Positions 7,405 to 14,573 of a DNA stretch of 18,641 nt are shown here, one piece after another. Each line of letters opens with the position of its first letter. Position 1 is the first letter of the stretch. The translations under genes were made by a program, and so were the position numbers. The notes below the pieces were generated by a model. That model made no database searches and was not told where the DNA came from. It saw only the letters and a list, made by a program, of their open reading frames with translations. Source of the DNA: RGIG3994 sp045589735 (GTDB taxonomy: Bacteria; Bacillota; Clostridia; Oscillospirales; CAG-272); the NCBI GenBank assembly GCA_045589735.1, contig JAZNPQ010000071.1, positions 1-18,641 on the forward strand, written 5' to 3'.

Positions 7405-8328
7405 TTATACCTTTGAAAGAACTCCGGTCGGGTGGGCAAATTTTATTGCTTTTGGAATTATCTCGATAGTGTAATCACTTGAGCTAAGTATTTCACCGTC
7501 AATACATATACTTGCCTTTTTCTTTGAGTGTACCTCAACCCTTGTTGCACGTCTGTAAACTATGTATTTTTGAAATTTTGGGTCGTCGAGATGCTTGCCC
7601 TCTTTATACTTTGAGATAAGCTTTAAAAAGGTGAATATGCTGACGGGCTTCACAAAGCATATGTCAAGAAGTCCGTCGTTATACAGCGATTTCGGTGCGC
7701 AGTTGTATGAACCGCCGACATACTGACCGTTAGCGACCGTGCAGAGAAGCATAGTACCGCTTGGATTTATAACCTCGCCGTCGGCAATGACTGTGCATTT
7801 GTTTCTCATATTAGTGAAAAGTGCTTTTACGATTCCCGTAGTATAAGCGTTTTTGCCGCCTATAAGCTTTTTTCGCCTGACGCGCCCCATAGTTTCGGCA
7901 ACGGCTGCTTCAAAGCCGAAGTTGCAGACATTTATACTGTAACGACCGCATACCGACATAAGATCAACGGGCTCGGCGTCGGAACTCATAAGCAATTCAA
8001 GGTCGGAAAAGCAGGACTCGCCACCGAAGCATTTTACGTAGTCATTTCCGCTTCCCGTTGGGTAGCAGGATATTTCGGCGTTTTCGTGACCTACGGCACC
8101 AGACGCGACTTCGCTTATAGTTCCGTCACCGCCACACGCGTAAAAACGCAGCGTTTCATTAGGTTCTTCATTGAGCATTGCGGAAACAAAATCCGTTGCA
8201 TCCTGCGGAGATTTTGTAACATATATTTCCGATTCATTAAGCTTTCCTATAGCTTCAAGTCGTCTTTTTATATCTTCAAGGGGGGACACAGGGCCGGCTT
8301 CCGGATTGACTATAAAAATGTGTTTCAC
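7405..8328 (-). CDS. Diacylglycerol kinase family lipid kinase (YegS/BmrU type)
   Basis: A soluble kinase of 307 residues that probably phosphorylates diacylglycerol or a related lipid alcohol at the membrane surface; substrate is inferred from family only. Visible signatures are the N-terminal IFIVNPEAG, the nucleotide-binding GGDGT at 66-70 (YACGGDGTISEV), and TGSGNDYVK at 91-99. The C-terminal half shows the family pattern ANGQYVGGSYNCAPKSLYNDGLLD and a final CIDGE segment. The open frame continues upstream for 42 codons, but that part is untypical and includes the promoter. I place the start at the GTG at 8328, 9 nt after AGGGAGA (8344-8338), so the protein begins M(V)KHIFIVNPEAG. Confidence 0.87.
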   Translation of the reverse strand: MKHIFIVNPEAGPVSPLEDIKRRLEAIGKLNESEIYVTKSPQDATDFVSAMLNEEPNETLRFYACGGDGTISEVASGAVGHENAEISCYPTGSGNDYVKCFGGESCFSDLELLMSSDAEPVDLMSVCGRYSINVCNFGFEAAVAETMGRVRRKKLIGGKNAYTTGIVKALFTNMRNKCTVIADGEVINPSGTMLLCTVANGQYVGGSYNCAPKSLYNDGLLDICFVKPVSIFTFLKLISKYKEGKHLDDPKFQKYIVYRRATRVEVHSKKKASICIDGEILSSSDYTIEIIPKAIKFAHPTGVLSKV

Positions 8329-8395
8329 AGTTTTAGTTCTCCCTAATATATTGGCAAAACGCCGATTTTTGACAAAAACAACAATATACATATAC

Positions 8396-8424
8396 ATTAT
8401 ATCATAAAATATCAAAAAAATCAA
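8396..8424 (-). promoter_or_regulatory. Promoter of the lipid kinase gene
   Basis: TTGATT (8424-8419), a 17-bp spacer, and TATAAT (8401-8396) preceded by TGA, again an extended -10. It gives a leader of about 60 nt before the GTG start and confirms that the longer upstream reading frame is not the real start. It diverges from the ATPase promoter about 20 bp away. Confidence 0.85.
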
Positions 8425-8442
8425 GTGCAAGACACGTTTTAT

Positions 8443-8470
8443 TTGAGAGGACAAACGAATATACTATACT
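8443..8470 (+). promoter_or_regulatory. Promoter of the Ca2+ ATPase gene
   Basis: TTGAGA (8443-8448) and TATACT (8465-8470) are each one base from consensus, with a 16-bp spacer. The expected start is near 8477, leaving a very short leader that holds only the ribosome binding site AAGAGG (8483-8488). Confidence 0.65.
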
Positions 8471-8495
8471 AAATACTGAAACAAGAGGCAATCAG

Positions 8496-11114
8496 ATGGA
8501 AAAAACAAAAAACACGTTTTTGGGACTTACTGCCGACGAGGCAGAGCGTTCAATACGTGAAAACGGAAAAAATATTTTATCAAAGCAAAAAAAGAAAAGC
8601 TTTTTATCACGCTTTTTCTCAAATCTTAACGATCCTGTCATAAGAATACTTCTCGGAGCATTGGTAATAAATATATTTTTTGCTATTCGCGGTGGAAACA
8701 TAATAGAAACCGTAGGTATTGCGATAGCGGTTTTCCTTGCGGCGTTTATCTCTACTGTTTCGGAGCATTCTGCGGGTAACGCATTTGAAAAACTTGAGCG
8801 TGATGACGATTCGGCACTTTGCAGAGTAAAGCGAAGTGGATGTGTGAGTGAAATACCAATATCGGACGTTGCTGTGGGGGACCTTATTTTGCTTTCTGCG
8901 GGTGACATTATTCCTGCCGACGGGTATATCGTTTCGGGAATGATATTTGTTGACCAATCTCTTATGACCGGCGAGAGTCGGGACGTGAAAAAATATTTGT
9001 CTGACGAAGCAAAACAACTTACACCTGAGTGCCCGTCGGCTTTACTGCGGGGATGTGCGGTGCTTTCGGGTGAGGCGGAGATGTTAATAAGTGCTGTCGG
9101 CGATAAAACCTTTCTCGGTGAAATATCAAAGGAGATACAGAAAGATACCCGTGAAAGCCCTTTGCGTATAAGGCTCACAAAGCTTGCGGGTCAGATAAGC
9201 AAGATAGGATACGTTTTGGCTATCCTTGTTGCGTTTGCTTACCTTTTTAATGCTTTTGTGCTTGATTCGGGCTTTAAGTCCGAGATAATACTTATAAAGC
9301 TCGCCGATAAAAGCTATCTGCTTTCAAAGCTTTTTTCAAGCTTAACGCTTGGACTTACCGTTATGGTAATGGCAGTTCCCGAGGGGCTTCCTATGATGAT
9401 AGCCGTTGTGCTATCTGCAAATCTGCGAAAAATGCTTCGGGATAATGTGCTTGTGAGAAAAGCTGTCGGAATTGAAGCGGCCGGAAGCATGAACATACTT
9501 TTTAGCGATAAAACCGGTACTTTGACAGAAGGAAAGTTCGCGGTATCAAGACTTATAATAGGAGACGGTACAGAAGCCTGTGATATATCTCAAAAAAACA
9601 GATATAGAGAATTGTTTAGTCTTTCCTGCTTTTATAACAGCTTGTCATCGGTGTCAAGTAACGGTACGGTTATCGGCGGCAACGGGGTTGACCGAGCATT
9701 ACTTAGCTTCGCTTTACCTTACGGATGTCCCGATGGATACAGACTTTCAAAAAGAGAGGCGTTTGACAGCTCGCGTAAATATTCATCGGCAGCGGTAAAA
9801 GGAAAAAACGGTGAAATAAGATTTTTGAAGGGAGCGCCCGAGATAATTCTCCCAAAGCTAAAATATTTTTTTGATTTTGACGGAAATATACACCCACTTG
9901 ACCGCTCTGTATTTTCTCGTGCATTGAAAAGTGCTTCCGAGAAAGGCGGTAGAGTAGTTTTGTTGACAGCGGATATTGGAAATGGACCAAGTCTTTTGTG
10001 CGCGGCTGAATTCAGCGACAGGTTGCGCGGAGAGGCTTCCGATGCTGTCGCACAGCTTAGCGGAGCGGGAATACAGCTCGTTATGATAACAGGAGACGGT
10101 AGGGATACTGCCTGTAAGATCGCGCGAGAGTGCGGAATAATCGGAGAGGGAAGAGAATTATGCTTGACATCAGAAGAGCTTTCAAGGCTTTCTGACAGCA
10201 GGTTGCGTGAAATTTTACCGAGTCTTGCTGTTGTTGCTCGCGCACTTCCGACAGATAAAAGCAGACTTGTTCGTATCGCGCAGGAAAGCGGTCTTGTTGT
10301 AGGTATGACGGGCGACGGTGTAAACGATGCGCCCGCGCTTAAAATGGCTGACGTTGGATTTGCTGTTGGAAGCGGAACTCCTGTTGCAAAGGAAGCAGGA
10401 GATATAGTTATACTTGACGATAATCTTGCGTCTATCGTGAAGGCTGTGCTGTACGGAAGAACGGTGTTTAAAAGCATCAGAAAATTTGTAACGCTTCAGC
10501 TTCTTATGAATCTCTGTGCCTCGGGTGTTTCAATGATAGGACCGTTTATCGGAATTGATGCGCCTGTTACTGTAACGCAAATGCTATGGATAAACATAAT
10601 AATGGATACACTTGGCGGTCTTGCTTTCGCAGGAGAGCCGCCTCGTTGGCGATATATGGAAGAAGCTCCCAAACGCCGCGATGAGCCGATACTCAACGGT
10701 TATATGATAAGCACCATATTACTTCACGGCGGTTTTACACTTGCGCTTGGTATAGCATTTCTAAAGAATCCGTTTATAACCTCGCGCTTTCTTACTGTTG
10801 GAGATAACATAAAGCTTTTGACAGCATTCTTTGCTTTCTTTATTTTTTCAAGCGTACTTAACTGCTTCGCCGCGAGAACAGACAGACTCAATCTGTTTGC
10901 AGGGCTTCCCAAAAACAAGGTTTTTCTCTTTATTATGGCGGTGATATGCTTTGTTCAGGTGGTGTTTATTTATCTTGGCGGAGATGTTCTCAGAACTGTA
11001 CCTCTTAATAAAAATGAGCTGCTTTTTACTCTCGGAATATCAATGCTTGTCATACCTGCGGATTTTATCAGAAAAACCGTTATGCGTCTGTTTGGGCTTA
11101 AAAACGGTTATTGA
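8496..11114 (+). CDS. Calcium-transporting P2-type ATPase
   Basis: An 872-residue P-type ATPase, most likely pumping Ca2+ out of the cell. In order: N-terminal cytoplasmic stretch, first hairpin M1-M2 (about 50-88), actuator domain with TGES at 158-161, M3-M4 with the ion-binding PEGLP at 295-299, phosphorylation motif DKTGTLT at 338-344 (D338), nucleotide-domain KGAPE at 445-449, hinge TGDGVNDAPA at 605-614, and M5-M10. M6 contains NIIMDTLGG, whose Asn and Asp belong to the calcium site. GTPVAKEAGDIVILDDN and GRTVFKSIRKFVTLQL resemble plasma-membrane (P2B) pumps. No C-terminal regulatory tail is present. The start follows AAGAGG. The next gene begins within about 60 bp on the same strand. 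Confidence 0.93.
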   Translation: MEKTKNTFLGLTADEAERSIRENGKNILSKQKKKSFLSRFFSNLNDPVIRILLGALVINIFFAIRGGNIIETVGIAIAVFLAAFISTVSEHSAGNAFEKLERDDDSALCRVKRSGCVSEIPISDVAVGDLILLSAGDIIPADGYIVSGMIFVDQSLMTGESRDVKKYLSDEAKQLTPECPSALLRGCAVLSGEAEMLISAVGDKTFLGEISKEIQKDTRESPLRIRLTKLAGQISKIGYVLAILVAFAYLFNAFVLDSGFKSEIILIKLADKSYLLSKLFSSLTLGLTVMVMAVPEGLPMMIAVVLSANLRKMLRDNVLVRKAVGIEAAGSMNILFSDKTGTLTEGKFAVSRLIIGDGTEACDISQKNRYRELFSLSCFYNSLSSVSSNGTVIGGNGVDRALLSFALPYGCPDGYRLSKREAFDSSRKYSSAAVKGKNGEIRFLKGAPEIILPKLKYFFDFDGNIHPLDRSVFSRALKSASEKGGRVVLLTADIGNGPSLLCAAEFSDRLRGEASDAVAQLSGAGIQLVMITGDGRDTACKIARECGIIGEGRELCLTSEELSRLSDSRLREILPSLAVVARALPTDKSRLVRIAQESGLVVGMTGDGVNDAPALKMADVGFAVGSGTPVAKEAGDIVILDDNLASIVKAVLYGRTVFKSIRKFVTLQLLMNLCASGVSMIGPFIGIDAPVTVTQMLWINIIMDTLGGLAFAGEPPRWRYMEEAPKRRDEPILNGYMISTILLHGGFTLALGIAFLKNPFITSRFLTVGDNIKLLTAFFAFFIFSSVLNCFAARTDRLNLFAGLPKNKVFLFIMAVICFVQVVFIYLGGDVLRTVPLNKNELLFTLGISMLVIPADFIRKTVMRLFGLKNGY

Positions 11115-11170
11115 ATTGTACAAATACATTAGAAAGGATTGCTTTCCAAATTGAAAGCTACGATATAATT

Positions 11171-11617
11171 ATGAACAGAACAAAACAAAAACGAAGACAA
11201 ACATCTTCCGAACCGACTTCGACAAGTGCAATATTTTCTTCGCTTTTCGGACTTTTGGTGGCAGCTGTTACACTTATCTCTTTAACGTTAGCTTTTTCTT
11301 TGGTGTCTTTGCTATGTCACGATCCTCGAATTGTATCGAGAGTTTTGGGATGCGTTTCTATGTATATAGTCTCATTTATTGGAGGCTTTGCGACATATAA
11401 GCGCTGCGGTGGATATCCGATTCTTTGCGGTATTTCTTTTGGACTTTTATATGCTCTTATAATTTGGTTGTGTTCTCTTTTATCTGTAAACCCCGATATT
11501 ATGCGTCCTATGTTTGTATGGATGATGAGAGCTGCTTCCGTGGCGGTTTCTGTCGCCGGTGCTTTTCTCGGCTCATACAAACCGAAAAGAAGACACTCAC
11601 CGAAACGCAGAAGATAA
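11171..11617 (+). CDS. TIGR04086-type four-helix membrane protein
   Basis: A small integral membrane protein of 148 residues with a basic N-terminus (MNRTKQKRRQ) and a basic C-terminus (KPKRRHSPKRRR). Four hydrophobic segments lie near 24-48, 59-76, 79-99 and 107-126, with a basic loop (TYKRCGGYP) between the second and third. This matches the TIGR04086 family of Firmicutes, which has no assigned function. The start is uncertain: ATG at 11171 gives the usual family length but has only a weak upstream GAAAG. The frame continues up to a TTG at 11111 that overlaps the ATPase stop codon and would add 20 residues by translational coupling. It probably shares the ATPase transcript. Confidence 0.65.
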   Translation: MNRTKQKRRQTSSEPTSTSAIFSSLFGLLVAAVTLISLTLAFSLVSLLCHDPRIVSRVLGCVSMYIVSFIGGFATYKRCGGYPILCGISFGLLYALIIWLCSLLSVNPDIMRPMFVWMMRAASVAVSVAGAFLGSYKPKRRHSPKRRR

Positions 11618-11627
11618 TTTGAAAATC

Positions 11628-11660
11628 AAAAAGACCTGACGTTACTCGTCAGGTCTTTTT
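11628..11660. terminator. Bidirectional intrinsic terminator
   Basis: A 14-bp perfect stem, AAAAAGACCTGACG (11628-11641) with its complement (11647-11660) and a 5-nt loop. The T5 end on + and the A5 start (U5 on -) let it end both the membrane-protein transcript and the rplJ-rplL transcript, which converge here. Confidence 0.93.
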
Positions 11661-11698
11661 GAACAGTCTTTATGAAGAATGATAAGTTAATGTATAAC

Positions 11699-12076
11699 TT
11701 ATTTGATCTCAACGGTAGCGGTTGCTTCCTCAAGCTGCTTCTTGAGAGCCTCTGCTTCGTCCTTGGAAACGCCTTCCTTGAGAGCCTTAGGAGCACCCTC
11801 AACGAGGTCCTTAGCTTCCTTAAGTCCGAGACCGGTGATCTCACGAACTACCTTGATAACGCCAAGCTTGTTGCCAAATCCTGTGAGGATTACGTCAAAC
11901 TCGGTCTTCTCTTCTGCTGCTGCAGGAGCAGCTGCGCCACCTGCGACTGCTACGCCAACAGGAGCTGCGGCGGATACGCCAAACTCTTCCTCAACTGCCT
12001 TTACGAGCTCGTTAAGCTCAAGGATTGTGAGGGCTTTGATTTCTTCAACTATAGCAATGATCTTTTCGGATGCCAT
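11699..12076 (-). CDS. rplL: Large-subunit ribosomal protein L7/L12 (bL12)
   Basis: The 125-residue stalk protein of the 50S subunit, present in several copies on L10 and recruiting translation factors. The N-terminal dimerisation helices (1-34) lead to an Ala/Gly-rich hinge (about 36-55) and the globular C-terminal domain with GLGLKEAKDLVE at 82-93, the factor-contacting region. GGAGGT (complement of 12085-12090) lies 8 nt before the start. It follows rplJ after a 56-bp gap and is ended by the bidirectional terminator; rpoB does not follow, unlike the usual order. Confidence 0.97.
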   Translation of the reverse strand: MASEKIIAIVEEIKALTILELNELVKAVEEEFGVSAAAPVGVAVAGGAAAPAAAEEKTEFDVILTGFGNKLGVIKVVREITGLGLKEAKDLVEGAPKALKEGVSKDEAEALKKQLEEATATVEIK

Positions 12077-12132
12077 TATGATTTACCTCCAAATAAATGT
12101 GTTTGTGTGTGTTGTCACTGTTCGTGAACAGA

Positions 12133-12675
12133 TTAAGCTTCTGCAGGAGCTTCGGCTGCTGCTTCCTCTGCGGGAGCTGCTTCGCCGTCCTTGTCCGCAA
12201 CTGCCTGAAGGGCATATGCGAGCTTGTATACGGGCGACTTGATGCTGCCGAGGAACTTCGCGATAAGGATTTCCTTGGAAGGAATCTCTGCGAGCTCTTT
12301 TACGGTGTCTGCACTTACTACAGCACCGTCAACGTAACCTGCAAGGATGGTGAAAGACTCGATCTTCTCTGCATACTCCTTGAGAACCTTTGCGGGTGCA
12401 ACTGCGTCCTTTTCGCTGATAGCGATAGCAGTCATACCGGAAAGGTACTGCTTGAGCTCGGAAAATCCTACTTCGTCGCAAGCACGTCCGGTCAGAGTAT
12501 TCTTCTGAACCATGTACTTAACGCCTGCTTCACGAAGAGCCTTACGCATCTTTGTGTCGTTCTCAACCGTAATACCCTGGTAGTTTACCAGTACGCCCGA
12601 GACCGAATTCTTCATCTGTTCGGCGAGGTCAGCAACGATTTGCTGTTTTTGCTCAAGTATTGATTTGCTGGGCAT
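12133..12675 (-). CDS. rplJ: Large-subunit ribosomal protein L10 (uL10)
   Basis: The 180-residue stalk base that binds 23S rRNA and carries L7/L12 dimers. It begins MPSKSILEQKQQIV and includes GVLVNYQGITV and KYMVQKNTLTGRA in the RNA-binding domain. The C-terminus ends in an Ala/Glu-rich tail (from about 164) beyond the L7/L12-binding helix. The start at 12675 is chosen because GGGAGG (complement of 12685-12690) precedes it by 9 nt; the longer open frame to 12726 would run into the attenuator hairpin. As first gene of rplJ-rplL it is expected to be repressed by its own product through the leader. Confidence 0.97.
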   Translation of the reverse strand: MPSKSILEQKQQIVADLAEQMKNSVSGVLVNYQGITVENDTKMRKALREAGVKYMVQKNTLTGRACDEVGFSELKQYLSGMTAIAISEKDAVAPAKVLKEYAEKIESFTILAGYVDGAVVSADTVKELAEIPSKEILIAKFLGSIKSPVYKLAYALQAVADKDGEAAPAEEAAAEAPAEA

Positions 12676-12707
12676 TGGTTTTAACCTCCCGTTAAATGAA
12701 ATAAAAA

Positions 12708-12742
12708 ATCTTTCCCCAAGACACACTTGTCCGAGGAAAGAT
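12708..12742 (-). terminator. Attenuator terminator in the rplJ leader
   Basis: On the minus strand ATCTTTCCTC (12742-12733) pairs with GGGGAAAGAT (12717-12708), with an inner GACA/TGTC helix, and is followed by U's (12708-12703). It lies between promoter and coding start, so it must be conditional. Its left arm includes TCCTCGG (12737-12731), fully complementary to CCGAGGA (12776-12770) in the L10 leader, giving a 7-bp antiterminator. Confidence 0.88.
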
Positions 12743-12768
12743 GATAACCGACTGTATAGTTAAAATCA

Positions 12769-12820
12769 CTCCTCGGCAGGGAAGCGTGCGCTTTTACGGG
12801 AACCTGCTGTCTTTGGAACA
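12769..12820 (-). ncRNA. Ribosomal L10 leader RNA
   Basis: The 5' end of the rplJL transcript carries the signature of the known Firmicute L10 leader: AAAGACAGCAGG, an inner hairpin AAGCG-CA-CGCTT (12793-12782), then CCTGCCGAGGAG. GCAGG pairs with CCTGC to close the element. L10 in complex with L7/L12 is known to bind this leader and reduce expression of its own operon; here the response would act through the adjacent attenuator. Confidence 0.85.
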
Positions 12821-12826
12821 GGAGAG

Positions 12827-12855
12827 ATTATAACATATAAATTTGGTTTTGTCAA
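12827..12855 (-). promoter_or_regulatory. Consensus promoter of rplJ-rplL
   Basis: A full consensus: TTGACA (12855-12850), 17-bp spacer, TATAAT (12832-12827), with TGT before the -10 (extended TGn). The start near 12820 gives a leader of about 145 nt. The -35 lies 9 bp beyond the stop codon of the upstream regulator gene. Confidence 0.95.
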
Positions 12856-12863
12856 TACCTTTT

Positions 12864-13415
12864 TTAAATATTTTTATTACTTTTTAAAATTTTTTCAGCA
12901 GATGATATTGCTCTCTCCCTGAGCCATGTGGGAGAAATTATTTTTATCTCTGAATTAAGAGACATTATTATGCCGAGAAAAAGCTCTACGCTGTGGAACT
13001 CACAAATATAAAGATGTTTACGCGGCTTTGACGACGTTACAAAATTACGAAGCTCAAGAGCTGCAAGCTTATCCGGTATAAAAAGCTCTGCTATGTGAGG
13101 TATCTGAAGCTGTACTGCTACATTGTCGCTGTTTGCACTTAATTCTTTTGTGAATTTTGCGGTGATTCCCGAATAGTCCTCGTCATTTCCCGTGGTAACG
13201 GTTGAGGGAAGCTTGAATTCTTCCGAATAGTAAAATCCTTGATCCTTTGGAGAATATACTATAGGAGCGTCAAGCTCATTTTTCATGTAGCTGACGTCTC
13301 TTTCTGCCTGTCTGCGAGAGATGCCGAATTTTTGTGCTAAAAGATTTTCATTAGGATAATTTCCCGATGCTATTCTGTTATGAAGCCATTGTATTCTGTC
13401 GTTTTTCTTTGCCAT
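12864..13415 (-). CDS. Short HTH regulator with WCX-like domain, no WYL core
   Basis: A 183-residue DNA-binding protein. Residues 7-48 form an HTH of the type found in WYL regulators (ENLLAQKFGISRRQAERDV), followed by a wing-like segment ending QGFYYSEEF. Residues 98-178 match the C-terminal WCX domain of those regulators: VAVQLQIPHIAELF, then FHSVELFLGIIMSLNSEIKI and PTWLRERA. The intervening WYL ligand domain of about 80 residues is absent, so the protein is well short of the usual 300. The start at 13415 follows AGAGG (13429-13425); the frame continues upstream only into the neighbouring gene. It begins 4 bp after the stop of the membrane-protein gene, so the two are one operon and may work together. 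Confidence 0.72.
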   Translation of the reverse strand: MAKKNDRIQWLHNRIASGNYPNENLLAQKFGISRRQAERDVSYMKNELDAPIVYSPKDQGFYYSEEFKLPSTVTTGNDEDYSGITAKFTKELSANSDNVAVQLQIPHIAELFIPDKLAALELRNFVTSSKPRKHLYICEFHSVELFLGIIMSLNSEIKIISPTWLRERAISSAEKILKSNKNI

Positions 13416-13419
13416 AGGT

Positions 13420-14289
13420 CTATACCTCTTCTGATTTGTTGTATTCCGGTTCATCGTCGGAATAGGTTTGCTCTGAAAGTCTTTCGATGAGGGCTCTTGC
13501 GCTAACAAATACTATCATTCTTAAGAGAACGTATACAAATAATGCGAAAATAATTATATTAAATATAATGTAGGAAGGATATATCGGTTTTCCGAGCTTT
13601 CCTGCGAGCATTGCGATGATCCACGGAACCGATGCTGACGCTGTGAGTACCGTTGCTATAAGACCCAATGCAAAATAAATACGCGGGAGAGGCTTTCCTG
13701 TTATTGTACGAAGTTCGAGCAATGACCATAATGCAAAAGCTATCAGAGCAAAATTGAGAAATACTTTTGCAGGAGCATTCATAGAAACCGACATATCAAA
13801 ATAAGTCATTGCAATAAGCAGTATATTTGTCAAAGGGATGAAATATCCAAGGTATACCTTGATAGAATTTTTACTGTCGGCAAATATACAGTTGAAAACA
13901 AAATAAATTGATGATATTGCGGCAAATACGGCGCACACGATAAAAAGCGGCTTTGGGTTGTTTGCTGTTTTTAACGACCCGGAAAAAGCGGTAACCGAGA
14001 ACACGCATAAGGCAATCGCCGGCAGTGAAGAGACTATTGAGATTGGGAGAGTTGTGGGTGAATCACCCGAAAGCTCATTCTTTGGCAGCATAAACGTGAA
14101 CACACATATTCCCAGAATGGTTATTGCTATAAGCGCTTTCGATATTGAATATATCAAGGACTTATCAAAATAGTTTATAGCCGAGTCGTACGATACGAAC
14201 AGCGAGATCGTTAATAGTGTTACGCATATTGCGGTTAGTATTATAACAGACAAGAGAATAATACGTAGATTTCCTGATATTTTTTTCAT
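13420..14289 (-). CDS. Multispanning membrane protein of unknown function
   Basis: I do not recognise this 289-residue protein. It has about eight hydrophobic segments (near 8-32, 48-68, 84-104, 114-135, 145-165, 175-193, 203-228 and 238-262) and an acidic C-terminal tail (about 270-289, DDEPEYNKSEEV) likely to face the cytoplasm. No catalytic or binding motif is evident. The start has AAGGAA (14300-14295) just upstream. It is tightly coupled to the HTH regulator gene, which suggests a membrane partner for that regulator, but this is only context. Confidence 0.75.
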   Translation of the reverse strand: MKKISGNLRIILLSVIILTAICVTLLTISLFVSYDSAINYFDKSLIYSISKALIAITILGICVFTFMLPKNELSGDSPTTLPISIVSSLPAIALCVFSVTAFSGSLKTANNPKPLFIVCAVFAAISSIYFVFNCIFADSKNSIKVYLGYFIPLTNILLIAMTYFDMSVSMNAPAKVFLNFALIAFALWSLLELRTITGKPLPRIYFALGLIATVLTASASVPWIIAMLAGKLGKPIYPSYIIFNIIIFALFVYVLLRMIVFVSARALIERLSEQTYSDDEPEYNKSEEV

Positions 14290-14319
14290 AATAGTTCCTT
14301 TTCTTGTTTATTACCATTA

Positions 14320-14325
14320 ATTATA
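14320..14325 (-). promoter_or_regulatory. Possible -10 of the membrane protein-regulator operon
   Basis: TATAAT (14325-14320) lies 30 bp before the start codon. No good -35 is found at 17 bp and there is no TGn extension, so this is a weak assignment. Confidence 0.35.
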
Positions 14326-14538
14326 ATACATAATTATGAATTTTTTGTATCCAAAAGATGTGTTTTGTAAAATATGTCAAAAGTATTTTTAAAGTGATTG
14401 CGATAAAAGTCAAAACAAAAGGCTTTTTGAAGATGAAAATTAGCGCAAAATTGATAATTTGTAAAAAATGCATAAAAATACGCTTGAAAAATATTTTATT
14501 TTCTGCGAAATGAACACGGATTTTTTTTTTACAAATAC
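14326..14538. other. AT-rich intergenic stretch
   Basis: This part of the gap between the divergent operons holds no open frame of note, no hairpin with a T run and no recognisable RNA. It is strongly AT-rich and includes a run of ten T's at 14521-14530, just upstream of the S10 promoter, which could act as an UP-like or bending element. Confidence 0.5.
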
Positions 14539-14567
14539 TTGAAATTTCAAATAATGTATGGTATAAT
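14539..14567 (+). promoter_or_regulatory. Promoter of the S10 operon
   Basis: TTGAAA (14539-14544), 17-bp spacer, TATAAT (14562-14567) with TGG directly before it (extended -10). AT-rich sequence with a T10 run lies upstream. The start near 14574 gives a 5' leader of about 320 nt before rpsJ. Confidence 0.92.
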
Positions 14568-14573
14568 TATCGA

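Noticed and set aside
8329..8454. N-terminal membrane-like extension of the lipid kinase
   Set aside because: The region contains the TTGATT-17-TATAAT promoter and a ribosome site for the GTG at 8328, so the hydrophobic extension is translated noncoding sequence.
9719..10477. Antisense open frame of 252 codons inside the ATPase
   Set aside because: The + strand carries the P-type ATPase hinge motif and KGAPE in this region; the antisense product is Ser/Pro-rich with no family resemblance.
14521..14530. T10 run as a terminator
   Set aside because: No stable GC stem precedes it and no gene ends nearby on the + strand.
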